This document shows positions 49,523 through 62,140 of a DNA stretch of 64,000 bases, one piece after another. Both the position numbers and the translations under genes were made by a program. The first letter of the stretch is position 1. Each line of letters starts with the position of its first letter. The notes beneath the pieces are model-generated. The model was not told the origin of the DNA, did no database searches, and was given only the letters and a program-made list of their open reading frames with translations. The DNA is from Malurus cyaneus samueli. Its lineage: Eukaryota; Chordata; Aves; Passeriformes; Maluridae. The stretch covers positions 30,005,081 through 30,069,080 of the forward strand of contig CM019219.1 of NCBI GenBank assembly GCA_009741485.1, given 5' to 3'.

Positions 49523-49630
49523 ACACTGCCAGAGGGTAGGGTCAGATGGGATTTTGGGAAGGAATTGTTCCCTGTGGCTGCCCCTGGATCACTGGAAGTG
49601 TCCAAGGGCCCTGGATCCCTGGAATGTTTT
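49523..49630 (+). mobile_element. CR1 internal fragment with deletion
   Basis: It runs from cacactgccagagggtagg through gggaaggaattgttccctgt, then skips directly to ggctgcccctggatcactgg. About 45 bp of the usual sequence between these blocks is missing. Confidence 0.8.
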
Positions 49631-51624
49631 GGCAGCTGTTCAATCCCTTTTCTCAGAGGTGACCAAATAAGAAATCCAGGTCTTGTGAGGAGCAAAGGAA
49701 GCAAAAGGGATGTGGGACTCCAGGGAGCTCTGCTTTCACCCCAATCAATTCCAGAGACCCCGAGATCCCAAGGAAGTGGGTAAGGTTTGACTGGGAATGA
49801 CACATTCCTGGATAAAATCGGATATGACCAAGGAAGGAAGCAGAGGGAAATCAATATTACCAAACTCTACTCTTGAACAAAACCACCTGGAGTATGAAAT
49901 ATAGATGTAGATACAGGTATAAATACACAAATATCTAAATCTAAAAATATCTAAATCTAAATGTAAATATGATACAGTGTTAAAAAGGCATCTGAAACTG
50001 TTAAATTTAACAGTATTAAGCAAATCTGACAACATCTATCAGCCAGAGCTAAGCACGATCATCTGGAGCAGATCCTACCTAGCATGCCAGGATTTTTCTT
50101 GGATTAATCCAACCTCCTGTCCCAACATCTCACAGAAAATTCCTGATGAATTATTCAGGAACTACCTCACCCTGAGTGATTTGAAGGCCCCTGATGTTTC
50201 CCAGGCATTTGTTTTTCCCTAACATCATCCCTAATCTTTGCTGCCTCCCCAAACCTCTCCATCCTCTTCCGCAGCCTCATAACTCTTCAGCTTTGATGAG
50301 AAGTGGCGGCAAGGATTAATTAAGGAAGCCCTAAATTACATCAGGTATTTTCTTAGGAATTTCTAACCACTTGTACTACAAACTCTGCTAATTAACTGTC
50401 CTGATTTGCTCTTTTCAAACTGTTATTTTACACAACCTTTACCCTTTATTCCTCCTGGCTGTACAAATGGAGTCCTGCTCTTCTCACATTCCTACAACAC
50501 AGAGATTTTTAATTAACCCTTGTGTGAGCAGGAGCTCCCAAATTACTTCAGAAATCTTCTTCACTCCAGAACTGAACACTGAAAGCTGAAATAGTTCAGG
50601 AAGAACAAGCTGGAAGCCACAAAAATACTCCCAAATCCTATTTGGAGTGTGATAGAGAGTGATGTGCGTGAAGGGAGGTTGAGGGAAAGCCAAAAAAGGT
50701 TCTCCAGCAGGTCAGAAGTCTCTAATTATTTAATTCACTTATTTAAGAACTTAAAGTGAAGTTTTATTAAGAACTTATTTAATTCACTGAATGCAAAAGG
50801 GGGTGAGGAAATTATTTGGGGAAGGAAAAGAAGAAAACAACACAAATCTCTCCTGAAAGGTGGAGATCCAGCCTGGGACAAATCAGATTACTGTCATACC
50901 TGGATCATGGATATGCATGGTAAGACAGTACACAGAAACAGAGAAAAAGGAACGTACATACATCTCCCACTATTTAAAAGAGATCACAAATCAGTTCTAA
51001 CTTGTTGCCTTCAGGAGCCCCGATCCTGAAGAAAATTAAACACTCCCAGTCAAAGGAGGGATCTTCACGCAGCCCTGGGCTGGAAGGGGAGGTGTTGATA
51101 AATGAAAAAGGTGCTGTGGGGCACCATTTAAAAGGGAACAGGAAAAACAGCACTGAAGAGATGGAGCTCAGGGAGAATCCCTAAGATGGAAAGCTGGAAA
51201 TTCCCAGTTCTGAGTTCTCAAGAAAGTTTGGAAGAAAAACACTTTTATAAAGAGCTGTTCCCATGCAGCAAAATGAACGATTAGCTCCTCAAAGTAACAA
51301 ACCATTGTTTTACAACTTTTTTTTTTTCCTTCTTCTCCAGGTGCTATGGGAGTATTTAGCTACAGAAATAGCTCCAATGGCCAACTTCCCATAAAGCTCA
51401 CTGGAGCAGGGAGAGCAGCAGGAAGCCAGGTGCAAATCCATTTTCCCAGCCAGAAACTCTCAGTTATAATTCTGCACCACGGGATGCTTTAATTCAGGAG
51501 TAACAACCATGAGAATGAGGAAACTGCCATAAATACCTGCACTGGGTGCAAATAATTGACCTGGGACACCTTTCCAGCATTATGGGGTTTAGTGATTGAA
51601 AAGTCTAATTAAAGTGGCACTTGG

Positions 51625-52275
51625 AATAAGGAAAGGAAGGGAGAAGAGAGAGCGCAAGAGAAGAAGAAGAAGAAGAAGAAGAGAGAAGAGAAAGAGAAGA
51701 AGGAGAAGAAAGAAGAGGAGAAGGAGAAAGGAAGAAGGAGAAGAGAAAAGAAAGAAGAAGAAGAAGAAAAGAAGAAGAACGAAGAGAGACAGAAGAACAA
51801 GAACGAAAACAGAAGAACAAGAAGAAAAAGAACAAAGACAAGAAAAAGAGAGAAATAAGAAAAAAGGAGATGCAGTAGGAGAAGAGACACAAGAAGCAGG
51901 AGCAGAAAAAGCAGCAGAAAAAGTTGCTGAAGTAAAACAAGAAGTGATAGAAGCAGCAGAAAGAGAAGGAGAAGCAGAAGTGGCAGAAGGAACAGAAAAA
52001 GCAGAACGGGAGTAGAAGAAGCAGCAGCAAAAGAAGCAGAAGCAGAAGAGGCAGAAAGAGAAGAAAGAGCAGAAAAAGACAAAGTAGGATTAGCAGAAGC
52101 AGCAGCAGGAAAGGTGGAAGAAGCAGAAGAAAAAGAAGAACAGAAGATGCAGAAGTAAAAGCAGAAGTGGCAGAAGAGGCAGCATCAGAAAAAAAAAATC
52201 AGAAATAGCAGAAGTAGAACAAGAAGAAAAAGCAGAAGAGCAGAAAAAGCAGAAGCAGGAGAAGCAGAAACAGCA
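51625..52275. repeat. 650-bp polypurine tract, GAA/GGA then GCAGAA type
   Basis: The plus strand is overwhelmingly A and G. The first half is dominated by agaagaagaag and aggagaag motifs, and the second half by gcagaagcagaaaaagcag motifs with regularly placed c or t. Three-base periodicity persists throughout, so the plus strand shows an artificial ORF of Lys/Arg/Glu (51596-52015). The PRKG1 pre-mRNA reads as a long CU-rich tract here. Confidence 0.95.
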
Positions 52276-52824
52276 GAACCTCATTTTTACAGGATCTTAT
52301 GAGCAGAATGATTCTGTTGAGCAAAAGGACAAGCAGAGAAGTGAAGGAGTTTTGGACTGAGTAATATAAAATAAAGGAGTGGAATAAATTATTCTAGAAC
52401 TGTAAGACATTGATGAAGCTGAACCCCACAATCCCCTCCACAGAAACGACAGGAAGAAAATGGAAATAATCACAACACTGAGATATTTGCACATCCCAGG
52501 GCCAATTCTGTATCCCTTGTCCGAAAGGTTCCAGTGCTGGGCCTCCCCTTTTTGGGGAGGAATTCTGTTTCACCAGGAAAAAGACATGGAAGAAAAGGGA
52601 AAGAGGGAAAAGCCACCAACCCTTCAGAGGCTGCAAGGAAAATAATCTCACAACAAAGCCATGGCACATTTTAAACCCAGATATTCCAATTCTTAGTGTC
52701 ACCTTTCTCTTTGACCTTCTATTTTCTCTTCAAGCCTGAAATGTTGAATAAATCAGACCTTTTACCCATTTAAATCAAAATTCACTCAAGTTTATAAGCA
52801 CTACCCACAAAAAGCAGATTTAGA

Positions 52825-53015
52825 TGAGATGTGAGGGAGAAATTGTTCCCTGGGAGGGTAGGCAGGCCCTGGCACAGGGTGCCCAGAGAAGCTGTGGCTG
52901 CCCCTGGATCCCTGGCAGTGCCCAAGGCCAGGCTGGAACAGCCTGGAATAGTGGAAGGTGTCCCTTCCTGTGGCATGGGATGGGATTTAAGCTCCCAACC
53001 CAAACCAGTCTGTAA
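52825..53015 (+). mobile_element. CR1 3' fragment, young group
   Basis: It runs from gagatgtgagggagaaattg through tgggagggtaggcaggccct and the core (shortened at caggctggaacagcctggaa) to gggatttaagctcccaaccc and caaaccagtctgtaata. Its 5' end lies in the recurrent truncation zone. Confidence 0.93.
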
Positions 53016-53697
53016 TAAACTTCAGCCAGCTCAACTTGTCCCTGCAGAGCAGCAGGAGTGACGAGATTGTCCCCTTGCCCCACACTCTGCTGCACGTTTC
53101 CTGCCAAATGCTGCCCATCATCCTTTAACATTCAGCACAAAACAGAATCACTCCATTGCTGCCATCTGCAAACACAGCTCAACTTCCAGCTTTGAGCTGG
53201 AATCCCAATGTTTGGAGGGATCCAGAGCCATTAAACTGGGGCTTGGCAGCGCACTGGGAACATGAAGCAGCTCGAAACCCCAATGACACCGAAGCTCCTC
53301 TCTGTGTGATTAAAAAGAAGCACTTTGCTAAATGAACTTTGCAGTAATTCCCGTGTTTCAACTCTTTCCTTATTTCCCAAGAGCAGCGTTTCCTACACAA
53401 TGATTCAATAACCCATGCCCAGATCTTTCTGTGCCGAGCACTCCCTGTTTTCCACGCTGCACAGAAACCTGTCCCATCCTGTAAAATCCCTGTGCTGTTA
53501 TCCCTGGCTAAGGAAGGTCTGTCCTAAAGGTTTTGCTGTGCACAAATAGCACGGAGGGGGTGCAGAGCAGGGGCTGCATTAATCCTCTGCCACATCCACT
53601 GCCCAGGGCTTGTACGTGCCCTTGGGGGAAAATGGGGCTTGGGGAACTTCCTCTACCAAACAAATCCCAAATCCAAGGAGATCTGGGGTAGCAAGTG

Positions 53698-53828
53698 CAT
53701 CACAGAATCTCAGAATGGTTTGGGTTGGAAGGATCTTAAATCCCATCCGATGCCATGGTAGGAACACCTCCCACTGTCCCAGGCTGCTCCAAGCCCCAAT
53801 GTCCAGCCTGGCCTTGGACATTCCCAGC
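53698..53828 (-). mobile_element. CR1 3' fragment, left arm of an inverted pair
   Basis: It runs from catcacagaatctcagaatg and gtttgggttggaaggatctt through aggaacacctcccactgtcc to ccagcctggccttggacatt. It is followed immediately by a plus-oriented CR1 end. Confidence 0.92.
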
Positions 53829-53870
53829 TCAGAGGTCTTTTCCAACCTTAAGGATTCCACAATCCTAATT
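53829..53870 (+). mobile_element. CR1 3' terminus, right arm of an inverted pair
   Basis: The sequence agaggtcttttccaacctta followed by aggattccacaatcc is the sense-oriented CR1 end, abutting the minus copy on its left. Confidence 0.65.
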
Positions 53871-54095
53871 CAATTCTGCTCCTCAATATCGTATCAGGGT
53901 TGGCATGCAGTTGTGATTTAGCCCATTGGCTTTTTATCCCTAACTCAGTGCTTATCTCTTCCTGAAATGACCTGACCTCTGGGGTTTTCCTTGCTCCTGC
54001 ACTTGGAAGCCTTTGGAGCACCATAGGCTGCACAAAGCACCAGCTCCTCGGGAGCAGGGAAAGGGAAAATGGCAATTTTAAAATATCCCAGCAGG

Positions 54096-54165
54096 AACTG
54101 AAATCACTAAGCTGGAGCAGACCTCAAAGACCATCGAGTGAGCCCAGATCCAGCACTAAACTATA
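54096..54165 (-). mobile_element. Old CR1 3'-end fragment
   Basis: The motif aaatcactaagctggagcag followed by acctcaaagaccatcgag matches the reverse complement of an older CR1 3' end. Confidence 0.6.
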
Positions 54166-54519
54166 GAACAGAGCCACTGGCAGTGCAAAAGGCACAAAGC
54201 TTGCTGAAATTCAGCTGAAATCCTGCTGTTTATGGGCAGGAGGAGTAAAAAAAAGATAAATATTGGGAATTTCTCTGCAGAGGGAAAGGGGCTATCCAGA
54301 AATTAGGGCAACATTTGTTGCAGGGTTTTTTTTTGTCTTGCACTACTCCCAGGGCTGGGAAAATGAGACCAGACCTCGAGTGCACAGCCAAAGGGACACA
54401 CAGAAAGAATTGGAAATTCCTCTTTTTGCCTGATTTGTTTCCTCTGGGAGATGAATTCCCCCAAATGCCAGGGTGGGCTCACTCCATGCTCCACAGCAGC
54501 ACAGGGAGGTTTCCACCTT

Positions 54520-54680
54520 TATTTCCAAAGCACATCCAAGGCTGCCAGAGCTCCAGGAGTGTTTGGACAACGCTCCAGGGATGTGCAGGGTGGGGTTGGT
54601 GGGGAGTCTGTGCAGGGCCAGGAGCTGGGCTGGATGATCCCTGTGGGTCCCTTCCCACTCAGAGTGCAAATCCCATCAGC
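54520..54680 (+). mobile_element. CR1 3' fragment, different subfamily
   Basis: The sequence ctccaggagtgtttggacaa through gcagggccaggagctgggct to gatccctgtgggtcccttcc matches the plus-oriented end of a third CR1 type. The terminal octamer tail is not recognisable. Confidence 0.72.
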
Positions 54681-54830
54681 TTCCTGCAAGAGGGGACCCC
54701 AATTCTCCCCTCAGAGGCAGGAGCACATCAACCTGGGGAAAAATCCTTGTCCTGAGGCTCCAAAGTCTGCGCCTCGAACCATGCCATCAGCAGGGCAGGT
54801 GGAGGCTGGGTCCTGCTGGCTGCCAGAATC

Positions 54831-54874
54831 TTTAATGGATTCTTTTCTTTAATGGATTCTTTTCTTTAATGGTT
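54831..54874. repeat. 17-bp tandem repeat, about 2.5 copies
   Basis: The unit tttaatggattcttttc starts at 54831 and 54848, and partially at 54865, without mismatch in the two full copies. The perfect match suggests recent slippage. Confidence 0.93.
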
Positions 54875-55715
54875 TCATGAGGAGCTGCTTTTCCAAGCCA
54901 TTAAATCCATAATGCAAACAGAAATAACACCGTGCAGTCCATCGGGGAAACTTGTGGGGTTTCAATAAATGCTGGGAGGGACAGCTGAAATAAAAACATT
55001 CCCCATGCATTTATAGGAATTGTTCAGGGGCATAGCAGCAAAAGCTATTCTGGCTGTTGATTAATATACATATCAACTAAAAATCCCTTCCTGATATGCA
55101 GGAGCATCATTCCATCATTCCAGATGGTTCTGATTTGGATGGCAAATGCTGTTAACTGAACAGGGACTGTGGTAGTTGATGTCTCAGCTCGAATACTCAG
55201 AAATCTCACTGAAAACAGAATATTTAGGAACTTTTTTTTCTTCCTATAATCACATTTATTTATTATTTTAAAGTGTCTGCAGTCCCCAGCCACAGCCAGC
55301 TTCCATGAGCCACACAACACTCACTGCTGCATCCCAAAGGCAGCTGTGAATGTGGCAAAAACTCACTGAAAACTGCCTTCCCTGGAAAGCTGGCTCATGT
55401 ATTTCAGAGGGAATTCCGTGTGACAGTGCTGCTGTTCAGGAGCTCTTTTATTTGTTGAGAGCCAGCAGTGAGCTCAGCTGCTGGAGAAAAACACACATGA
55501 GAGACTGAGCTACGAGTGGGAGGTATAAAATATGGATTAAAGTGGGATATGGTTGATGGCAGTTGGGGAGGAGAGGGTGGGGAGGAGCAGGGAAAAGAGA
55601 GGTGGCACTCACAGGGAAACCAGATTTGGATAAAACATAGGATAACTTCATGTAAATTTAATAAACCAGGGAGAAACTGAGGAAACCTGGGACAGACAGA
55701 GGTAGGAGAGATGGG

Positions 55716-55846
55716 ATCCCAGAACCCCAGAATGGTTTGGGTGGGAAGGGACCTTAAATCACATCCACCCGTGCCATCCCTGCATGGCAGGGACACCTCC
55801 CACTGTCCCAGGCTGCTCCCAGCCCCAATGTCCAGCCTGGCCTTGC
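55716..55846 (-). mobile_element. CR1 3' fragment, young group
   Basis: It runs from cagaaccccagaatggtttg through gcagggacacctcccactgt to gtccagcctggccttg. Its internal break is at a different place from most other copies. Confidence 0.92.
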
Positions 55847-55984
55847 CCCTGAACTGCAGCAGGGATGGTTCTGTGTCTACCCTGATTGCAGGATGGAGGT
55901 GGAAGAGGGAGGTGATGGACACGGGGGAGAATCTGCTCCCCTGATCCACAGGGAAGGCATTTACAGCTCAGCTCCAGCCATGCA

Positions 55985-56440
55985 GCTGGAGAGATCCAGG
56001 GAACTCTGGAGGAGAGTCCAGGGCAGGGAGTGGAGCTGGGAAGGGTCTGGAGCCCCAGGAGCGGCTGAGGGAGCTGGGAAAGGGTGAGCCTGGAGCAAAG
56101 GAGGCTCCGGGGGACCTTGTGGCTCTGCAAACTCCCTGACAGGAGGGACAGCCGGGGGGTCGGCTCTGCTCCAGGGAACAGGGACAGGACAAGGGGAACG
56201 GCTCAGGCTGGGCCAGGGGAGCTCAGGGTGGACATCAGCAGGAATTTCTGCATGGAAAGGGTGTCAGGCCTTGGCAGGGGCTGCCCAGGGAGCTTTGGAG
56301 TGCCCATCCCTGGAGGTGTCCAAGGAAGGGCTGGAGGTGGCACTCAGAGCTCTGGGCTGGGGACAAGGTGGGGATGGGCACAGCTTGGACTCCATGGGCT
56401 GGGAGGCTTTCCAGCCTCAGGGATCCTGGGATTAATTCCC
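55985..56440 (+). mobile_element. CR1 fragment, second group
   Basis: About 455 bp run in sense orientation from gctggagagatccagggaac through gcctggagcaaaggaggctc, gacatcagcaggaatttctg and gtccaaggaagggctggagg to ccagcctcagggatcctggg. It is the sense-oriented counterpart of the 25.0-kb copy. Confidence 0.95.
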
Positions 56441-59249
56441 CTCTAGCAATCTCAGAGTTTTTATTAAACAGAAAGGGAACATCACACCTCCTCCAGGTGC
56501 TGCAGCAACCAGATCCAGCAGACTGCAATCCTTTTGGAAACAGGAATTTCATCCTCCCTGCACTCTGAAATCCTCTCCTGTGCTGTTTGTGCATTAACAT
56601 CAAATCCTGCCTCTCGCTGCACATTTAACCTCTCACAAAGGCCACCTTTCAAGCACTTGTTTCTCCTGATTCAGGGGATTGTAAGGTATTTACACATCAG
56701 GATTCTGATTGTGTGACACAGAATGTGCTGGACAGGTTGCAAGGCAGCACAGGAGTGAATATGGAGCTCTAAAATTATGTAAAGAGAGCAAGGGAGCAGA
56801 TTCCAGCAGCTTTATTTATGTGCTCACAGCTCCCTGCAGTTCCACACATTCACTGCCCTGTGGATCAGATCCTGATACCAAAATAATCCAGAACTGACTG
56901 AATGAGGCCGTTAATGGGGAATGATTTGTTCTCTGCAAATCTGCCAGCTCTGAAACGAAGCATGGAATCAAACTGAGAGCAGCAGCAACAATCCCAAAAC
57001 CACCCAGTTTTCCATAGTTATTCCCTCCCCTGCTTTTGTTCATTTTGTCAATTGGATCTCAATGATTTTGTCCAGGGAGAATTTCATCCTTAAAGCTGAT
57101 TTTTTTATTGCTTTGAAACCTTGATGTTTGTGTTCTTTAGAGAGGAGTTGGAAGGTTTATTAAGCATGGATTCTCTGTAGGAATTCCGGGGGGAATTCCA
57201 GCAGAATTGGCTGATTTTAATCGAGTTTTAATAGCAAAGACTTGAAGGAAGCTCCAGTTCATTTACTGAGGTCTGGGAGTTTTGAGAAGTTGCTTTTAAT
57301 TTGGAGATTGAATTGGTTTTCTCCCTGACTCCCTCTTCCACAAAAAAAAAGTAAGATTTTGTCTTATTGATTTCTGCTACAAAAACCAGGGGCAGGAGTG
57401 GAAAAAACATATTCAGAACTAAATATTGCAGAGGAATGAGGGGCTTGAAAACTCCATTGTCTTAAAAAGACAGGAAGAACAGCCAATAATGAACCAGCAT
57501 TTAAAGGAAGCTGCATTTAAATCAATCCCAAAAGAGAGGCAGTGGAACCAGGCACAAGTGCTGGAAAATCCATAAGTTAAAACGCATAAATTTCAATGTT
57601 TTGTTTTAAGCTGAAATTTCCCAGCAAAATTCATTGGAAAGGACTTCATGGGCACAGGACAAAACATGTGGGACACTGCTGAGTCAGAATTACTGGGTGA
57701 CCTCAGCAGGGTCCAGTTTTACCCCAAATTTATCCTTAAAGCAGCTTTGATCCCAAACAATTCCCCAAATACCTGCCTCGGATCTGCTTTCTGCTGGAAA
57801 TATTCCAGTCTAGTCCCCATGAAAATGCAAACAGCCCCAATGGTCAGCCCCAAAAGATGAAACAAATGAAGACAGAAATAAAGAAACTTGAGAGGAAATT
57901 AAAAAGACCCCAGAAAAGGGAAAGTAAAAGTTAGTGGTGGCATTAAAACCATCTTGATGCATCCCCTGAGAATTTTGGGGAAATATAAACCAAAGGGACA
58001 TCGAATGGAGAAGTGAAGAGCAGAAAGGTGTGAGAAGGAGAAAGATAATCTTTAAAAATGCTGATGGCACATGGATGAGGGGAAAATGGGGACAGACCCA
58101 AGGTGAGGAACCTCACGGGGATTTCTGAGGAGCAGCAGGCACAAGGTTGAGAGTAAAAACCTCTTCCAAGAGAACCTGCAGGATCTGTGATGCCAAGTTT
58201 TAAAAGAAGGGTGCAAAGGGGAGGAGAGGAGGGCAGAAAGGCTGGAACAGGACCAGACACCACTGCCAAGCCCAGAGGAGCTCCCTGACCATCCTGCTTC
58301 CAACCAGGAGAAAAAGAGGGAGCAGGAAGGAATTCCAGGGAATTCCTGGGGTGAGGGATTGCCTGCATGCAGTCCTGCATGTATCACCTGGTGCTGGTGG
58401 TGATACACCTGAACTCGTGCTTGCTCACAGGATTATTTCAGCACATGCCCCTCACCATGCAGGAAAGGTAAAAAAAGAGGTGGGAAATGCTGGAAAAATT
58501 AGTCCCAGAGGCTTCCAGAAAATCGCCCACTGGAGGTAAAAGCCAAGGGCAGAAGTCATCGCTCCATGGCTCCTCCATCACCTGCTCGGTTCAGCCACAG
58601 TCAAAAGGACAAAGGGATTGGGAAAAGAAATAGGGAAACAAACAGAAAATCCCACTGGGGACCCTCCTTCCAATCCCAATTTTCCAGGAGGCTGAAGGAG
58701 AGCACAGAGGAGCAGAGAAAAGAGGAGGATTAGGGGCATCTGGCTCTGGAGGGAGGGATCTGGTCCAGGTCTTCTGGAGGCTCCAAGGGAGCTACAGCCT
58801 CTTCTGATGAGTTTGGAAAAGGCAAAATCACATCCTGAAAAAAATCAGCCAGGGTTTGCTTTTGCCCCCCATTCCAAAGCTTCCAGTGGAAACATTCTTG
58901 CCTCTGCACTGGGTGCAGGACAGAGCCTTACTATTAAAAACCACCACCCTCATCCTTATTTAAATATTTAGTCCCATGTTTATTCCCTACGCTGCATTCC
59001 TGAAAGCAGGCTACACAAACAGGAGACATGGATCAAAGATGAGACACCTCCAGCAGGATACAGATTTTCCTTGGATCCTCTCCAAGTTTGAAATCCCAGG
59101 GAAGAGTAACATTAAATATTTCTGGGTTTTGCATATTTCTGAGCAGCTCAGAAACATGGCTTGCTGGAGATGCCCTATGGGATGGCTACAAAATCATCCA
59201 AAATTATCCAAAAGCTCTTCTGCCTGTAAAATATCACCACGATCTCCAT

Positions 59250-59535
59250 GACCAGAATCATGGAATGGTTTGGGTGGGAAGGCACTTTAAAAATGCCTAT
59301 TCCCACCCTCTGCCATGGCAGGGACACCTCCCACTGTCTGAGGGTCAAGCCCCAGTGTCCAGCCTGGCCTTGGGCACTGCCAGGGATCCAGGGGCAGCCA
59401 CAGCTTCTCTGGGCAACTTGTTTTAGTGTTTCATGGTAATGACTTTCTTCCTTGTATCAAATCCAAACCCAACCTCTGGCAGTTGAGCCATTCTTGTGTC
59501 CTGTCCCTCCATCCCTTGGAAAGAGTCCCTCTCCA
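59250..59535 (-). mobile_element. CR1 fragment, left arm of an inverted pair
   Basis: It runs from accagaatcatggaatggtt through the shared core (with a short deletion after cccactgtc) and cacagcttctctgggcaact. It then continues as a more diverged CR1 (tttcatggtaatgactttct) to gtccctctccacc. Confidence 0.9.
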
Positions 59536-59545
59536 CCTTCCCTTT

Positions 59546-59622
59546 CAGCCACCATGGCAGGGGTGGAACTGGATGAATCTAAGGTCCCTTCCAACACAAA
59601 GCATTCCGTGGTTCTGTGATCA
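59546..59622 (+). mobile_element. CR1 3' terminus, right arm of an inverted pair
   Basis: The sequence ccaccatggcaggggtggaa through aaggtcccttccaacacaaa to ccgtggttctgtgatcag is a sense-oriented CR1 end with a recognisable tail, directly next to the minus copy. Confidence 0.8.
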
Positions 59623-62012
59623 GTAAATCCCAAGGAAAGCTTTGGAAAAGGTCATTCCATCGGTGCAACCCCGTGTTGTTCCAACATCTCCTGGTGCTTT
59701 CTGAGTCAGCTGAGGGGGAGGATGCTCAGCCTCAACCCTGATGATCTCAGTCTTCCCTGGATCAAGACAATCTCCAGCTTTTACAACACCTTGGCACCGT
59801 TTCTCCTGCTGGAAATGTTGCTGCAAGCCAAAATAACCGCAATTTCCAGCTCATACAGAAGGATTTTAATTTATTGCAATGTCTGTGGTTAATGGCCTCA
59901 AGATTAGTTGTTGGGTTGATTGATTTCCTGATTAAAAATGCTGCTGCTCAGCTTTTTCTCTGAAGGCACAAGTTACAGGTCTCAAGAGTGAACCCTAAAA
60001 TTCCATCAGACACCACGGCTTGGTTTTGGATTCTATGGGATTTCAGGCAGAGGAAGCCAAAAGCACACGAGATTTAAGATAAAACAAAAATTAGGCAGTA
60101 ATTTAGTGGATTGCAATTAGGGACATCTTAAATTCAGAAAACTCCCCTTTCCTTCTGGGTGGAAGGTCCTGTCATAGTTTTATCCAAAGTGTGGGGTTTA
60201 ATTACAAGATTTTCTGTGCTCCGGTACAAGACATGCTCCAATTTTCATCACCTGACACTTCCAACCCCATCATAACCTTACCCCCAGCTAAGAAATATTG
60301 AGTCCAAGTACCTCTAAATTTGATCTCTGAAGTATTAAAGGTAATTCATGTCATATTTGGGAACTATAAATCCAATTCTTTTCCCACTGAGTGTGTTTGA
60401 CCCGAGGAGTGAGAGCAGGGTAACGACGGTGAGGATGTGGCACATCTGGGAAATAAAACCACCAGCAGCAGGAATTCTCCATCCAGTCCCAATCCCTGCC
60501 TGCACAGGGGTTCCACTGGACCAGGCTGCTCAGAGCCCCGTTCAACCTGGCTTTGAAGCAGAAATTTATATTTTATTTATAGCCCCATCTAGTTACACAT
60601 TTATATATGCCTATGAAGAAAACATGGATATATTTCCATGAAACCCTGGCACTTGGAGCAGCTCATCTCCTCCTCCAGGAACTGTGCTTTTCCTGGTAAG
60701 GCAGACCCACCAATTCCAATAATCACCTTAATTCCGCATTTCCCTGATTTTATTAACTTAAATGAGACCCGTAATCCAATTGCAGCACAGACTCCTTTAA
60801 ATCAGAGCACGGGCTCTGCCTTTGTCCTGGAATATCCACGACAAATCCCAGATCCCTCAGGCAGCCCTTCCACACCTCAGGGCTGAAGCTCAAACCTCAA
60901 CCCAGCACATCAACAGATATCATTTATTACAAAATAGTAGCAACAAAAAAAAATTTAAAATCAACAACATAGGGATCCTCGTTTTAGAGGTGAAATTTGT
61001 GTTCAACAACCAATTAAGTCAGGAAGTAGAAAGTAATTAATTTTTTCTGCTTTCCCCTGTTCTGCAGGTGAAGGTATGACCAAACTTATGAAGGAATTTT
61101 TACACCTTGTTGAATATAAATATATTCTATTTTTCAGTCACTCTCACCCTTGGCTCTACTCCTATGTCCATATTTCTGTTCCATTTAGGAGTTTTTTTAA
61201 TGAATATCTATAGCTGATGCCAAACTCCTTCCCTCCATTCTTTCCTGATGATCCCATTTTAATCCCAAACCTCTCACCAGTCCCAGCTTCAAGGAACAGG
61301 TCCCACTGGGCTGTAAATCCAGTCAGAGCAACTCCGAAATTCCCTCACACAAAATCCTCAGGACTCACATTTTCCTGCCTCCAAATAATGATGGATTTTG
61401 TCCATCCCTGTTCCCCTTCCTGGGACTTGGACAGAATACAAAGAGATTTTTGAGCCCCCTCTGGGTATCGATTCCCAGGCCTTCTATAACCACAAAAACA
61501 CCGTTTTCTCCGCACACCTCATCCCAGGAAAGCCCAGCCTGGATCTCCTGATTTTCCTCTGACATCAAAAGAAGCCCAAAGTGACCCATCCTCACCCTGT
61601 TTGTGCTGCCATCAAACAGCTCAATTTCCCCCTGGCTTTGCCTTTAGGACACCCCACCACGCTGCCATTTCCTAATCCGAGCCTGTTTTCCAGGTCAGCA
61701 CTTCCATCTCTCCAGGCTCTGTGCCTGAGTTATCCCAGATTAGTGCCTGGGATGAGTTCTCCCTGTGGCTCCAGAGCCAACAGCTCCCAAAATGTTTGGG
61801 AAAACAAACCCCTGGGCACAGAGTGGTCACTGAGCCATGCAGAGTCTTCCAAACACGGCTTCAACAGCAAATCCATGAAGGACAGAAGGGAATCCCATCT
61901 GCCCCACAGACAGCAAAAAATCTGGAATACAGGAGTTGTTGGAGCAGCATTTTCCCACCAAGGGCTTGGCATCAAGCCCAGCTCAGTTCTGCCACTCTGT
62001 GCCCGTATTCCC

Positions 62013-62140
62013 AAACCTGGACAGGGCTTGGAGCAGCCTGGGATAGTGGGAAATGTCCCTGCCCATGGCAGGGGGTGGAAAAGGATGAGATTTTAAGTCC
62101 CTTCCAATCCAAACCACGCTGTGAATCTGTGGTTCTGACC
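62013..62140 (+). mobile_element. CR1 3' fragment
   Basis: It runs from cctggacagggcttggagca through atgtccctgcccatggcagg to agtcccttccaatccaaacc, and ends with ctgtgaatctgtggttctg, a degenerate octamer tail. Confidence 0.88.

Noticed and set aside
51596..52015. 139-aa ORF rich in Arg, Lys and Glu
   Set aside because: It is an artefact of the polypurine tract, which lacks stop codons in one frame.
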